This document shows positions 10,401 to 23,267 of a DNA stretch of 64,000 nt, piece by piece. Position 1 is the first letter of the stretch. Every line of letters begins with the position of its first letter. The translations under genes were made by a program, and so were the position numbers. Origin of the DNA: Hirudo medicinalis (lineage: Eukaryota > Annelida > Clitellata > Hirudinida > Hirudinidae); NCBI GenBank assembly GCA_011800805.1, contig MPNW01000278.1, positions 76,986 to 140,985 of the forward strand, written 5' to 3'. The notes beneath the pieces were generated by a model. The model was not told the DNA's origin. It saw nothing but the letters and a program-made list of their open reading frames with translations, and did not search any database.

Positions 10401-13400
10401 ACCAATTACCCAACCATGAGAATGTTCCTTCTCTATCTATTCTTAAAGCAACATTGTTATATGCAGAGCATTTCTAATAGAAATTCAAACTTGGTAATCC
10501 AATCATCTATGCAGCTTATAATAGCAGCAGTCTTTGGAGACAACCATCTCATCAACAATATTTTGATATACTTTTCCATTTTGAGTATGTATGTTTAACA
10601 TATGATCAATCATATCAACTTGTAACTTTTATTAAAATAAATATTGGTTGTAATTTCCAGATCCCCAAATTTAGAACCCTTTCATCTAAAAAATCTCTAT
10701 TGTGAGGTTTTGGTCATAAAAGCGAAGCAACAATAGCTAAAGTAAAACATCATTTAGCATCAATGCATTCACAAAGCAAACAGGAAATTAATTTTGCTCA
10801 TTCATGGCCATTCAACTTACCTGTCAAGTACAGAGGTGCCTCTTTTCTGCATAATGACCTTGAACTTGTCCACAATACTCATGCACAAGAAGAGAGCAAT
10901 GGCATCATAACAATCAGCAACATAAACATCCACTTGTTTCTTGTCAAAAAATGAAGTCAAAACCATAAATAAATTAGACTTCAAATTTCATGGCAAATAT
11001 ACAAGTTAAAAGACAGAAAATGCAAAGAATTTTCATAAGAATAACTAACCACAAGAAGGGTGAGAGTCTTTGAAAAGATGAGATTGAAGAGCTCCATAGA
11101 AGCAACACCGCTGACCATGAAGAAGTCTTGCAGGAAAAGATGCTCTCGACAACAGTTGTCCAAGAGTGCATATTGAAGGCTTCGAAACAAACTCTCGTAG
11201 GGGTACTGTTCCGGGTAAAATAGTTACAGTGAATAACTTCAATTAGGTTACTTAATTACTTTAATTTATGAAAAGAGGAACTGCAACTTGAAACTCATAA
11301 GACATAATCTTGAGAAGCAGAATAATTTTTGTACCTTTTGAGTGCTGTGAGCAACAATAACTGGTCCCTCAAGATCTATGGTGAGCACATTGCCTCGACT
11401 TCCCAAACTAAATACAGTTGAGCGATTCTTCAGTGGTTTGTTTGCAAAAAACCGTGCATAGATTGGTCAAGAAAACATTTAATCACATCATCGAAGCATA
11501 TTATATCATAACATACAACTGTTATTAAAGATCTTAAAGGATATCTTTCTTTGCTGTATCTTCAACTCCCATCAAATCATCTTTGTCTGCCACTTCATCA
11601 AACTAAGGAGTGACAATTTTTCAATTCACAGCCATTCAGTAGCAAATTGCCAACACCACTGAAATAATCACTAAATCTTCTCACTTGCAATTTCATAATT
11701 CTGCTGGAATAGGCTTTGAAATATGAATAATAAATTTTGTTCATTGTGTCAATATACTTGTCTCTAATCTCTTTGGCAACATTCCTTTCGTGTGACATTA
11801 GAAACTCATTGAAGAACCTGCATGATTAAGTCATAATTAATAAAGTTATTTCAATCAACCAAAAACAGAAAATGAAGCGAATCATGACCTGTATTTTAAC
11901 ATGGCATTCTGTGGTACTTGATAGTTGGTCATTGGCTTCCTGAACTGTTGAATCTTCAGAAGGAAATATTCTCTGATCTTCTCCAGAGACTGCAACAATA
12001 AAGCATCATTATAGTCATCATAAATGTTTCAAATGATCTGAAGAATATTTTTTAATATTATCATTATTATTATTTCAAAACCATCATGGGGACTTCCCAG
12101 CATCAGCAAACAAATAATCAAACTAAAAAGCTTTAGTTATCATTAACTGAATATTTCACCTTGAACTTTAGTTTGTCTAAAATATCCTTGACATCTAAAC
12201 AAGACCTTGCATTGTTGAAGGTCTGCTGCTTAACAAAATTAATCTTGTGGTTGAGTTCATAGAGCTGCTCCAGAAACTCCCGTTCATTGACATTAGAATC
12301 CATGATTATTCTGGAGGACATCAAACTCATTAACAATATTACCATTATTATAGCTTGGCATGAGCCCCATACAAAAGTGGATCATACAAAGTAATATATG
12401 GTGAGCAACCTCAAACATTTAATCTAAGTCATTCAGAACATTAAAGTGTTATACCAATGAAGGAATTATATATATTGTACTTTATCTTTTAAATTAGCCA
12501 CATAAATAATTTTTTATCAATATGTACAACTTCAATAATTGCACAAAAGCAATACAGCAAGCCTAGGAATTAATATGTGACAAGCCACACACTTGATCAT
12601 GTCTTCAGAGACAACCATCTCATCAACAAACTGACTCAGTTCCCCCTTGACTGCCTGCCTGTTCTTGAGTTTTATGTTCATTTTTACAGACTGTTCCTGA
12701 AGAGTCTTAATTTCAGTGCTGATGCTGCTCAAATCCATTTGAAACCCTTGAAGCATCTGCTCCATGACCTGGTCAAGAATTCTCAAAAATCACTTCAACA
12801 AACTTTCTGGAATGCATCTAAATGAACATTTTGTCTTTTAAAACCAGGACATAATTGGTATCATAATGCAAACATCGGATGTAAATTTTTAAGAAGTGAT
12901 TGTTAATGTAAATCTTAGCACAAAGAAACAAATTATACAAATATGAAAACCTCAAGGATTTCATCACAGCTTGAGATTTGCTTGTGCAATGCAGTAATAT
13001 TTTGTGTTTCTCTGATGTCTTAAATTTTTAAAGTGAAAATGAATCTTAAGTTAAGGCACCACAACATACTTCAATTAAATTAACAAAGCAGAATTAGAAA
13101 TAATTTTACATTTCTTCTCAAAAATTATATCTCATACAAATCTAGTTCCAAATCTGCTATTTGGTAATGCATCACAATAATGCAATTCCCTCTCAAGTGA
13201 ACAATAAAGAAAGGATACAGTCTCCAATAGAAGCATTTTCAACTTTTACAAGTTCAGTCTCAACTTGCTTTGAATAATGACGCAAATCGATACCCTGAAA
13301 TAAATTGAGTTCACAAATCATTCATTGACAAAATATTTTATAAATGGTCACAAAACTAAGATAAAGATCAAGAGATAAATGAAGTTTATTAGCTTAAGCT

Positions 13401-13822
13401 TATTATTATCACAAAACAACTAGTAAATCTTGAGATACACCTTCTCCAAAGCATCTCTCACAATTTCGTCCTCAAGGTTGGCCTGAATGTAAACTTAAAG
13501 AAAAAGGCCAACATTTAGCAAATTCAAAATTTGGCTTTGCATCAGCATTTACTGTAGCTTGTAAAATAAATATCTGAATACCGTCTATTTCATCTAAGTT
13601 GTATTCATCTGAGAGAACGTCTAAATCATCTGCTGATGCCACATCTTCTGAACGGGCATCCTACAGTTAAAAACTGCTTTATCTAAATAAAACCACAAAT
13701 CAGTAATTTTAGTAGGAGAATTAATTTACATTGGCACCCCGATTTGTACAATCCATTTCGTAAACAATAGATGTAACACAGGAATCAACACATGATTTGG
13801 AGCAGGAGCATAATAGCGACAT
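7472..13822 (-). CDS. VPS52: Vacuolar protein sorting-associated protein 52 (GARP/EARP subunit)
   Basis: Subunit of the GARP and EARP tethering complexes, which capture endosome-derived vesicles at the trans-Golgi or recycling endosomes. Nineteen exons on the minus strand: 13730-13822, 13582-13660, 13441-13493, 13219-13294, 12951-13018, 12593-12768, 12160-12310, 11889-11989, 11685-11817, 11545-11602, 11335-11453, 11050-11205, 10821-10939, 9479-9602, 9268-9336, 8610-8744, 8056-8224, 7719-7837 and 7472-7618. They total 2145 nt (714 aa), close to the human length. Recognisable blocks: VYIQANLEDEIVRDALEK, LSSISTEIKTLQEQSVKMN, LKNRQAVKGELSQFVDEMV, YESLFRSLQYALLDNCCREH, VADCYDAIALFLC, RRYAEFAASIV, HIFLINNYD, IMRSFSNFKNGT and a closing LINIHNIMVEVKKHKLNF. 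The start at 13822 is the first in-frame ATG; a second ATG lies 22 codons downstream. One intron (11454-11544) is AT-AC. Confidence 0.95.
9716..10000 (+). mobile_element. Relic of a non-LTR reverse transcriptase (LINE) in a VPS52 intron
   Basis: On the plus strand a frame reads MSGVPQGSMIGPL, the conserved palm motif of non-LTR reverse transcriptases. It is followed downstream by FMDYAK where the usual F-A-D-D-T-K active-site motif would be. The frame is broken by stops, so this is a dead fragment. Opposite orientation to the host gene. Confidence 0.65.
11454..11544 (-). other. U12-type AT-AC intron of VPS52
   Basis: Read on the minus strand, the upstream exon ends in AAGAAAG and the intron starts ATATCCTTTAAG, the U12 5' splice-site consensus. 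It ends TTTTCTTGACCAATCTATGCAC, with a branch-site-like TTTTCTTGAC about 12 nt before a terminal AC. Joining the flanks gives DTAKK-GFF, which matches the conserved VPS52 sequence, and no GT-AG alternative restores the frame. Length 91 bp. Confidence 0.88.
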
Positions 13823-14496
13823 TTGGTTTTAGATGAAAATTCGAAAAACTTTCAAGTATTATGTTGGTGTATTATTTATTTTACAATTGTTTTTTTTTAT
13901 TACAAACTGTTAGATCATTATTAATCTTTAGCGTTAGACAATGAATGTTGTCAGTCAGTAGGCGATCTGAGTCTTGCTTACAATGAAGCTCGGCAGCGGC
14001 TGGGAAGGATGAGTGGAGTCGCATTTGTGTCCATAAGTTAAGTATAGCAAATTTTGATGCGGTCTCAATTTATTCGCTAGTATAAGTCTAGTAAGTCTGA
14101 ATCAATTAACTGGAGCGACGACGTCCAAGAGTGCTCACATTTTGTGAAAGCGCTCAAAGTCAGAGGGCTTTTATATTTTATTACGACAAGGATATAAAAG
14201 GTTTCTAAAAGTTAGTATTTGTTAAGACAATATATGTTGGTGTCTGAAATGTGCAGATACTTCCTGGTTTAAATTTTTGACTTTCAAGTCATATTGTGAA
14301 AGTGAGTTAACTTACAAATTGGCTTAAATTCTATCAATATTTTTAGACAGGGATTCATGTGACTGAAGACAAAAGATTGGCTGCATTGGTAATTTTTACT
14401 TCCGATGTTATTGAACCGCAAGAGCAAGTGGTGAAACTGTTCCACCAAGTGCCATAAAGCAAGCCACTCCTAGATGATTGAACAACTAATCTATAA
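13823..14496. promoter_or_regulatory. Shared promoter region, VPS52 (-) and PTB-SH2 adaptor (+)
   Basis: The two genes are divergent, with start codons 674 bp apart. No individual TATA or initiator could be assigned with confidence. A bidirectional promoter and the 5' UTRs of both genes are expected here. Any 5' non-coding exons were not resolved. Confidence 0.5.
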
Positions 14497-17400
14497 ATGA
14501 CAAGCTCCAGTAGGACAAATAATTTTTTGAGACCAATCAGATCGACTCCGATAATTTCCGGAGCAACTGGTCAGGTCTCTTACCAACAGCAGTTGCAGCA
14601 TGACCTTTGGAATTTTCGTGAATCGTCTGTGTCAAGCAGAGAGGGTACTCCCTCCTCTCTGAGGGGTATACCCTCATTTGATGATCTGCCTGATAGGGCA
14701 ATATCTATTAGGAAACTCGCAAATCAGAAACCATCAGTTTCCATATCTCAGACGGCCATAGATGCAATAAAGGCAGCAGCTGTGAGTGCAGACTATTTTC
14801 TTGCTTATTTTTTAATTGGTTAAATTTCATATGCTGGTAATTAATGTGGTGAGATCTATGAATGTACATCAACCAAAAATTTATTTTGCAAAAAGTTGTT
14901 GTAAATCTTTGATATGAGAAATTTTATTTGTTGATAGCTTTTCTAAAGAGTTATATCATTGTGATTTTATTGAGGATTTAATAATTAGGTTTCTGAAAGA
15001 CCAACTTGCATATAATAAGTAACTCTTGGGATACTACTTTTATTGTTAAATCATTATATTGATGATTGAGCACATATCTATGATGATGATGTTTGTGTTT
15101 TGTGAATTTTTGTTTCTACTTGAAGTAAGTAAACATATCTAGCAATTGCAAGTAATCAGATTGCTCAGTGTTATCAATGCTTTGCAATACAACCTCGTTT
15201 GAGCTCAACTGCTTCTAGAGGTGGAATGCTACAAAATGCTGACATACCTTAACATTATTCTGCATCCTACATTTTTCTAAGTGATTGAATTCTTTACAGA
15301 TGAACTTCTATGTTCATTTATATAAGTTGATTCTATCAGCATTTGTTAATGCTATGATTGTAGATGTTGTTTTGGTCAACATCTTAATTTGGTCCAATGA
15401 TTGATTTTAATTTAAACGTTAGTTACTAATAGATGGGTCGTTTGTTTGGCTTTCAGTGTTAACAATAGTTACTTTTCATTAACTTAATTGAGGAAATTCT
15501 GATTCTTGCTGTGAATCATGCATGGGTATTGGTGATTAGCACACTTGAATCAGTGTCAATGAAGGTGATTAATGGATTTAATTTGCATCTCTTAAGCACA
15601 TCAAAGTTCTACCTTAACATTTACTAAATTGTTCAAATAAATCTTAATTTATTTCTGAGGCCCTCTTACCAGCACTAAGTAGTGGTTCTAAAGGATCTAA
15701 AGTTCATATTGTTACGAACAACTTCATATTCTCAATACTCTTTAGGCTAATAGGCTCTGTATAAATCTGAGTTCTTGCTTAGATTAGGTGCAATCATCAG
15801 TTGATGACATTTACTAGAAGATATTAGTGGTAATTTTCTAAGCTTATTGTATTTAAATGTGTACATATTAGTTACTACATGAAACCATGAAACATCTCTC
15901 AACTTTATTGGTACTCTGGATGCAGAGTTTTCTTGAATATCTGAAGACAAAGGCTTCCAAAATTATAAGATTTTTTGTTTAATTTCTAATTTTGAAAACA
16001 ATTTTGGGGTTTGAGCCAGGTTTCAACTTTCTAAATTGCTATTTTTCATTAAATGCACTTAAATTCTTTGGTTTCTAATTATTATTCTTATTTTTAGTGA
16101 ATAAACTTGAACATGAGACAATTGAGCAATGGTATAGGTTTAGGTTTAGTTGTTTACTTATAGGTTTACAATTTATTTGTGGATCTAAAGAGTAGTCATG
16201 GCAGGAAATTATTGTTTAAAAATAGGACTATTAATAATTCATGAGGTACTACTCTCTATGGCTATACGTGCTGCTATGACTAAGCTATAAAGCGAACATT
16301 GCAGAAGGATAATGCTTCACTCAACTGCTGATTAATTTCACATGATTTTAATATGAAGTCATATCAATGCCTCACATAGCTCACATACATTTTATAATAT
16401 CTGCTATGTCAAGTTTAAATTCATTTGAAAGAGGCTGCACTTATTTACGACATAACATCAAATGTTGAGTGTTAACCATCATGAGGTATCACCAATGGTG
16501 ATAACTTTTATTACAATAGGTTAGCAGGCCATCATCTGAGTTTGCAATGATCTAAAGTGATGACTTTGTTCCATTAATTTATCATCTAATTATTCATCTA
16601 AATCACTTTAATATTGCAATAATTATATTAATTTTCATTAATGCTGTGTAATAATTAATAATTAATTAGTAAAATTGCTGCTTTTAGTATGTCGGATCTT
16701 TCCCTGTCGACGAGTCGACGCAGGAAGCAAGGGCCGAATACATAAAGAAACATCTAACCGAAAAGCTGGTCGGTGTTGCTAATTATTGCTTACTCAATGA
16801 GAGTCTTACCTCTTCCTTTGACTTACCACTTAAGTAGTTTTAATTAATGTGTTTTATTGCTACCATAAGGGCCTTAATTGAATTTGTTTTCATTTCTTAA
16901 TATTATAACTAGTTAATCAGTTGTAGTTAAAGCTTAATTTTTTAATTATTTTCTTATTAACTATAAAACTATATTAAATTCACTATATACTCATAGTCTC
17001 ACTTTCCATTTTGGATTGAAAAGTTCCATAGCAACTTCTACAGTGGGTGATTGGTTAACGAACATAATCTGTTCCAAGACTATGTTCGCTATCAGAATTG
17101 TTAGTTAACCGATCATCGATTTACCATAGATTTTATGTGAAATCAATTAATTCGTTCCGGAGACCCTTAAAAATGAAATTAAAAACAAATTATGTATAAT
17201 TTCTTAGTAAGTTTATTAAAAAAACAATACNACCAGGCTTTATGAATGATATGAATAGCTTCAAGAATGTCAAATTTTTCTTTCCAAAACGTTTTTAATG
17301 TCATCGTTGAGGATGATTGGCATGCTTCAAAACACCGACGAAAAAGCGCGCGAGTGTACAATTTCTTGAAACCCGCAATAATCTCCTGATCCATCGGCTG

Positions 17401-20400
17401 ATTCAGTGAAGTCGTATTCGAAGGTAGAAACTGAACTGTCAGCCAGGGAAAGTCTGTCAGCAAATTATCTTCAAGGTCCTTTGGGTGTGCTGGTGCATTG
17501 TCCAATAACAGCACTGCTTTCAATGGCAAGTCATTGGTATCAAGGTAGTCCTTGATGCTTGGGGCACAAACTTCAAACAGCCATTCTTTGAAGAGAGCCT
17601 GCGTGACCCATGCTCTCTGATTCGATCTCCACATTACTGGCTGTCTTCCTTTGATTATGGAATTTTTTTGAATGCTCTAGGATTCTCAGAGTGGTAAACG
17701 AGAAGTGGTTTAAGCTTCATATCACCACTAGCGTTAGCTCCCAAAAGTAATGTCAATCGGTCTTTCATGGGTTTATGACCAGGAACACTNCATCAGCCGC
17801 CTTCTGTCCACTCTCTACATTAGCTATAATCTCTTGCTTTGTTTTTATGGTGAGGACAGTTCGTGACACCCCATTCTTTTTGGGCCCCATAATATTGTCA
17901 GATTTTCAGTTATTTTTTATAAAGTGTTCAGAAACAGAACAGAAACCAACTAGCGTACACAACTGACAAAGTTTCGATGCACACTAAATACGTTGTGGTA
18001 TGCGGCAACTTGGGAGACAGAGTCGTGCGTTAGTTCACACGCACAGTGACAGCAGATTTCCGCTTACTGGTAACCGCTCCGTGATATTCGTTTAAGTTCG
18101 TTATCCGAATATGTGTTCGTTGTCCGAACACAAAAATCTTTCATGTAAGTGTTCGTTATCCGATTTGTTCTTTATCCGGACTGTTCGTTAACCGATCACC
18201 CACTGTATTTATGTTTATTCTGCTTTTAAGAAATTTCTCTCCACAAATTTCTTTGTAATTAATGACCCTTACAATAGAGCTAGTGAACTATACGATGTAA
18301 ATTTATTTAACCTGAACGAATTGTTATTATCAGAATGTCAAGATAGCTAAGCCTGTCCTTCTTGCCATTTCATTGTCTGGCATCAAAGTATGCTGTGGAT
18401 CTGGAGAGGCAAGTCTTTGCTGTTATTATTGTTGTTGTGCTCATAAATACTTTTCTAATTGAATTTATAAAAGAAATTTATTTGCTTCCAAGAAATTGGG
18501 AACAAAAGAAAGCATAACTCAAGTATAAAATTATCACTGTTATTATTATTATTTTTATTATTATTATTGTTATTATTATTATTATTATTTTTAACTTTTG
18601 GTTATTATCTTTAAAATCTCCCAACTTTTAGGGTTTAGCCTAACTTCCTGGTTAGCCTTGTTTAAGGGTTCATTTATTTTTCAACAAATTTTTTGTTGAA
18701 TCATGCCCCTTTTTTTGATTACCTTTCATTTGGGTTTATTAAAATAATTGATTATATAATCGATGCTAATTTATTCAATTTTATCGCCATCATTGAGAAA
18801 GTAGTTCAACATTAAGGTCAGCTATTCCACTGTAGAACATATGAGCCATTTATCTATGACTTTTAGTAAATACTTGCCTATTAGAATTATTATAAATATT
18901 AATGCACTAAATTGCCAACTGCCAAACAAGAGCTCAAATGTGATGGGCAGTCCTTAAGTAAAATCATGCTGATTACCTGAAGAGTTAGCTGTCCAATAGT
19001 GGAGCCAATTCACAACTCCAATGGTGCAATCTTAACAAGATACTAAATGCCAACACATCTCAAAACTACTCCTCTAATGAATGCTGGTAGATGTCTTCCC
19101 ACCTCAAATCCTTCTTGAAGGACAAATGTGCTAATGGAAGCAAGGCTTGTTGGAGCATCTGCCTGGCTAGCTCGTCAGTAGAGAGTGAGACATAATCTCA
19201 GGGTCGTGAGTCTGAGCCTAAAAGGTGGCCCAGTGATGACTAGGTGAGAGTTCAACCTATCTCTCCTCACCAGATGTTGTCCCCCAAAGAGTCCATCCCC
19301 TTCATGATGTACACCTACCCAATTGGTGACTTGATCTCCTATTTTGGGTATAGCTACCATCTGTGTACAAATATGCCATGTACCCATTTCCTTCATCAAT
19401 ACCAAGGCAGATCTATGAAAGGCTGATGAGTGCATCCAGAAAATTCAACAGTGTCAAATCAGTTGTAGCTGAACCTCTCCAAGTGGGAGGCTATGCTGTT
19501 AGGTACCTACCAGTTCCTCCTTCGGCCTTGCCGACACTATCTCATTATCAAAGAACATCAAATGCCTTGGTGTCACCCTCAACAGCACCATCCATCTGGA
19601 CAAGCATGTCTTGTCAGTAGTTCTGTCCTGCATCTACCATCTGTGAACCTTAAATCAAATCAGGCACCTTCTTATAGTTTATGTGACAGCTGCTCTCTGT
19701 CATTGCCTCATTTTGTCATGGCTTGACTGCTGTAACTCCCTGCTTTATCAACTATCCTCTGCTTCTTTCCAGAAACTGCAGAGGATTCAACACAAAGCTG
19801 CTTGTCTAATGGTTGGAAATAGTGTCGAACCAGGTGACACAATGAGATCCATTGGCTTCCAGTTTGTGATGAATCAAGTTCAAAATAGCATGGCACAAAT
19901 TTCTGAGCACAGGAACAACATGCTACCTGGCCAACACTCTCTTCTCTCACTCACAAGTTTGAAGCCAAGTCCTTCAAGTTCTCTGCCCCTCAGATATGGA
20001 AAAGTCTACCCACACATGTCAGGGTCTCTGATTCATTAAGCCTCTTCATGGCTTCAAAGATGTCAAGGTCCATCTTTTCTCACAGTAGCCAAGGATGGAG
20101 TGTCCCTGTTGCTGATGCTTGCAGCTCTTTATAAATGAATGTTATTATTGTTGTTTGTAATGAGTGAATTGATTTAAAGTGATGTTGATAATAACTATCA
20201 TTGTCTTGTTGGTGATAATGATTCATTTATTTTGGATTCAGACAGTGTTCATGGCTCATGCCTTGAAGAGGATCTCTTATGCAACTTGTCAACCTGAGAA
20301 ATGTCAGTTTTCCTTCTTGGCTAGGGAGCCTCGAGCCCCCACAAGCATTCAGTATTGCCACACATTCCTTACTAAGAGTTCCTCTGAGGTTAGTGATGCT

Positions 20401-23267
20401 GGTTTCTAATGATCGTTTCCCAATTTGCTGGAATTTCGAGATGAGACGAATAAGTTATGAAAGTTACTGAAGAAGTGCAAGTACTCAAAAATCTTGTTAA
20501 ATCCCACATTTTAAATATGAATATGAAATAATATCTCTTGTTTATTCAGACACTATTTATTTCCTATGTTTTATTCCCTTCTTTATAACTTATAGGCAGA
20601 AGAACTGAACAATATTGTGGCAAATGCGTTCAAAACTGCCTACATTCGACAACAGCAACAAAACCAGATATCCTCAGAGACTTCACATGCTCCCTCTCTC
20701 TCATTCAATGATCTCATTCAGAGTCAGATTGACAGGCAGAATCAAGAGTTCAATTTGGCCAATGAGAAGAAGCAGGAACATCTGAGGAACCAATTAAATC
20801 GCATCTCTACACCGAGGATTGATAGTCTTGCCCAACAACGCAAAGAGAGGAGGTCAAGGGGCAAGAAGAATCCTGATGAAGATTCCCAGGAAGATGGCTC
20901 CAAAGAAGAAGCAGTTTTGGCCTGGGTGAGATGAAACAGAATGTTGTATTATTTGCATTTGTTTCTCTACTAAATTGAATATGAATCACCCTTTATTGCT
21001 ATGTTTGTTGATTTTACTCTACTCTGATATTAAGTTCTTTTTTTGAATGAATAAACACCATCGTGGCTAAGTTGGATGCTCGTCCACCATCACTCTTAAT
21101 TTTCTTTGTTTCTTTGTAGGCTCGCAATGCAGTTGGAGGACTCCTATCTTCACCTTCAAGAAGCAAAAGTCATCACTTGTCCAATCAGAAGACTGTCTTC
21201 AACTTTTTTTCATCTAATGACAGAATCTCCTGTCTCTCTGAGGTCTCGCACCTGTGTGGGATGTCGGATGATCTCTCAGTCATTGATGACTTTCTCTTCA
21301 GTCTCTCTGACCAGCCTGGCTCTCCTGTTTCAGCAATAAAAGAGTTTGTCGAACGAAATTTTGTTACTCTTTTTGGAGGAGAGTTAGCCCCAATGACTTC
21401 AACAATGACCTTGACCTTGCCTCCTCTCCACTGCAGGCTTGCCTTGCCAGAAGATCTCAGCCCTTTAGATATGGAAGACCAAGTTTGCAATGTTTTGTTT
21501 TCTAATATTATTTTCAAGTAAAATTGTTATTTGAATAATAATAATAATCATTGTAATAATAATGTTAATAAACAATATTGTTCAAATGTTTACCCCACTT
21601 CAAAGCTATTGAACTTGGTAATTTGAACTTGAGCAGATAATTTATTGATATTATATAAAATATTATTTAATATTAATTGGCTATCTTGATTAATTTATCA
21701 ACAATCTCATTATTCAGCAACAGCTTTCTGCAACTACATTCACCGCTGATGAAAGCAAAAGATTTGACTTTGAATCCGTTCCTATGGAGTCCAACCTTGA
21801 GCCTCAAAGAAGATATGACAGAGAAGATGAAGATGGGGATGATGAGTTGGAGAGAGAAGAAGATGGTGATTTAAAAGAAAAAAACCAGGTTTCCAGAGAA
21901 AGGGCAATAGTTTCTATCAGCAACAATGTTGAGAATTTATCAAGGGAATATTTTAGCAAGTAAGAAGAACTTAACTTGTTCAGTTTCATCATCAGTCAAT
22001 GGTTGTATTCATAGCAAGTTCAAGTTCTCATTAATTACCTTATAAAATTTATTTCACCCTCAATTACCTTCTGATGCTCCATATTAAATGTCTCTTCGTT
22101 TCTCTTCTAAGATAATTACTAGTATCATCATAGCTTTCTCTTTATTCTCATATCCTTAAAACACGTTCACATTTGGATATATCTTGATGCTATATAGCTG
22201 CTTTTGGATTATCACTTGAAGGATTCATGAAATAAACTTGCCAATAGCTTTTTGATTTCTCATTTTAATAACTATGGAAATCTTGCAGTTATTAGGACCT
22301 TTGTCTGTCTTTAATTTTTTCAAGATGCCTAAAGTAATAGATTAATTAATATTTTAATAACTTTGAAAATAAATTTCAGAAATGGAAAAGCAGAAGACTT
22401 AAGTGATACCAACTTGAGTGAAGCCCCATGGTACCAACCGGGCGTCCCTAGGTCCGTTTTGTTGAATTTCTGTGTCTTAGATATATATACATTTTTTTTG
22501 TTGCATTTTATTAATTTTCTTCCATTTTGCAGAGACATAGCATTAAATAAACTCCTTCATCAAGTTAATGGGACATTTGTTGTAAGAGATAGCTCAACTC
22601 ATCCTGGATGTTACGCTCTCTCAATCAAGGTGCCCAAATATGATTCCCCAAATGAAATTACTCATTATCTCATAGTCAAAACACAAAGAGGAACTTTTAA
22701 GATAAAGGTTGGTGTTAAAGATAAGGTTATATTTATTGTGAGAATGTTGTAAATGCTCAAAGAATTTTTCAAACAACTTATCACTCATTTGTGCTAAATA
22801 AATATGAATATTTAAATATAAGTTACAGTTAAGTTACAGTGACAAATGTAATCACCTAATCACATAGCATCTGTTTCTCAGGGTATTGGTGGCATTGCAA
22901 GCTAGGAATATTGCAATATAGTTTGACTGATCCCCTAAATACAGCCAGATATGGGAATGTTACTTATGTAACCAAAAAGAGATTTATAATTAGTTGGTGA
23001 ATGAAAAGGCAGCCTAAAACCATAAGTCTTTACTTGGTTCACAAATATAAAGCCATTTACCAAGACACAAGGTTATTTTGCATGAACCACAAGAAAGCAA
23101 GCACATTAACCATTATGTCCCAAATATTAAGGTATTTCATAAATTTCTACAATATTTCTTAACAGGGTCTCACCAAAGAATGGTCTTCATTGACTTCTTT
23201 GGTCCTCCATCATACCATAATGAGAGAGCTCTTACCTTGTCTACTTGTTCTTCCCACTAAGCAATAA
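14497..23267 (+). CDS. PTB-SH2 adaptor protein
   Basis: Signalling adaptor predicted to bind phosphotyrosine motifs through two domains. Ten exons: 14497-14781, 16688-16768, 18334-18408, 20242-20388, 20596-20925, 21120-21482, 21718-21959, 22380-22451, 22533-22707 and 23166-23267, totalling 1872 nt (623 aa). The PTB domain starts at [19 protein letters not shown], continues through [12 protein letters not shown] and [13 protein letters not shown] to [15 protein letters not shown] (residues about 96-260). A low-complexity, acidic linker follows. The SH2 domain begins at [10 protein letters not shown] and has the phosphate-binding FVVRDSS motif (residues about 518 to the end), finishing with [18 protein letters not shown]. 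The PTB-then-SH2 order recalls SHC and SH2D5 rather than tensins (SH2 then PTB). I do not recognise an exact orthologue. The third intron uses a GC donor. An AATAAA overlaps the stop codon; another lies at about 23462. Confidence 0.88.
17041..18205 (-). mobile_element. Tigger/pogo-type DNA transposon with intact TIRs
   Basis: Element of 1165 bp flanked by TA dinucleotides (17039-17040 and 18206-18207). Terminal inverted repeats of 24 bp differ at one position: CAGTGGGTGATTGGTTAACG at the left versus the same with C at the twelfth base at the right. The minus strand encodes a pogo-superfamily DDE transposase: a start at about 17890 ([11 protein letters not shown], helix-turn-helix region), then [25 protein letters not shown] (second catalytic D) and [11 protein letters not shown] (third). 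The DNA-binding domain is joined to the catalytic domain at an N (17790), so the middle is missing, either by deletion or by an assembly gap. Another N lies at 17231. It sits in an intron of the PTB-SH2 gene, in the opposite orientation. Confidence 0.9.
18539..18594. repeat. (TTA)n microsatellite
   Basis: An interrupted TTA trinucleotide tract within the GC-AG intron of the PTB-SH2 gene. Confidence 0.85.
19430..20135 (+). mobile_element. CR1/L2-type LINE 3' fragment
   Basis: In shifting plus-strand frames the 3' portion of a non-LTR reverse transcriptase is visible: [19 protein letters not shown], then [20 protein letters not shown] and [11 protein letters not shown], the typical post-palm region of CR1/L2-clade elements. 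Stops and frame changes show it is dead. It lies in the intron between exons 3 and 4 of the PTB-SH2 gene. Confidence 0.8.
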
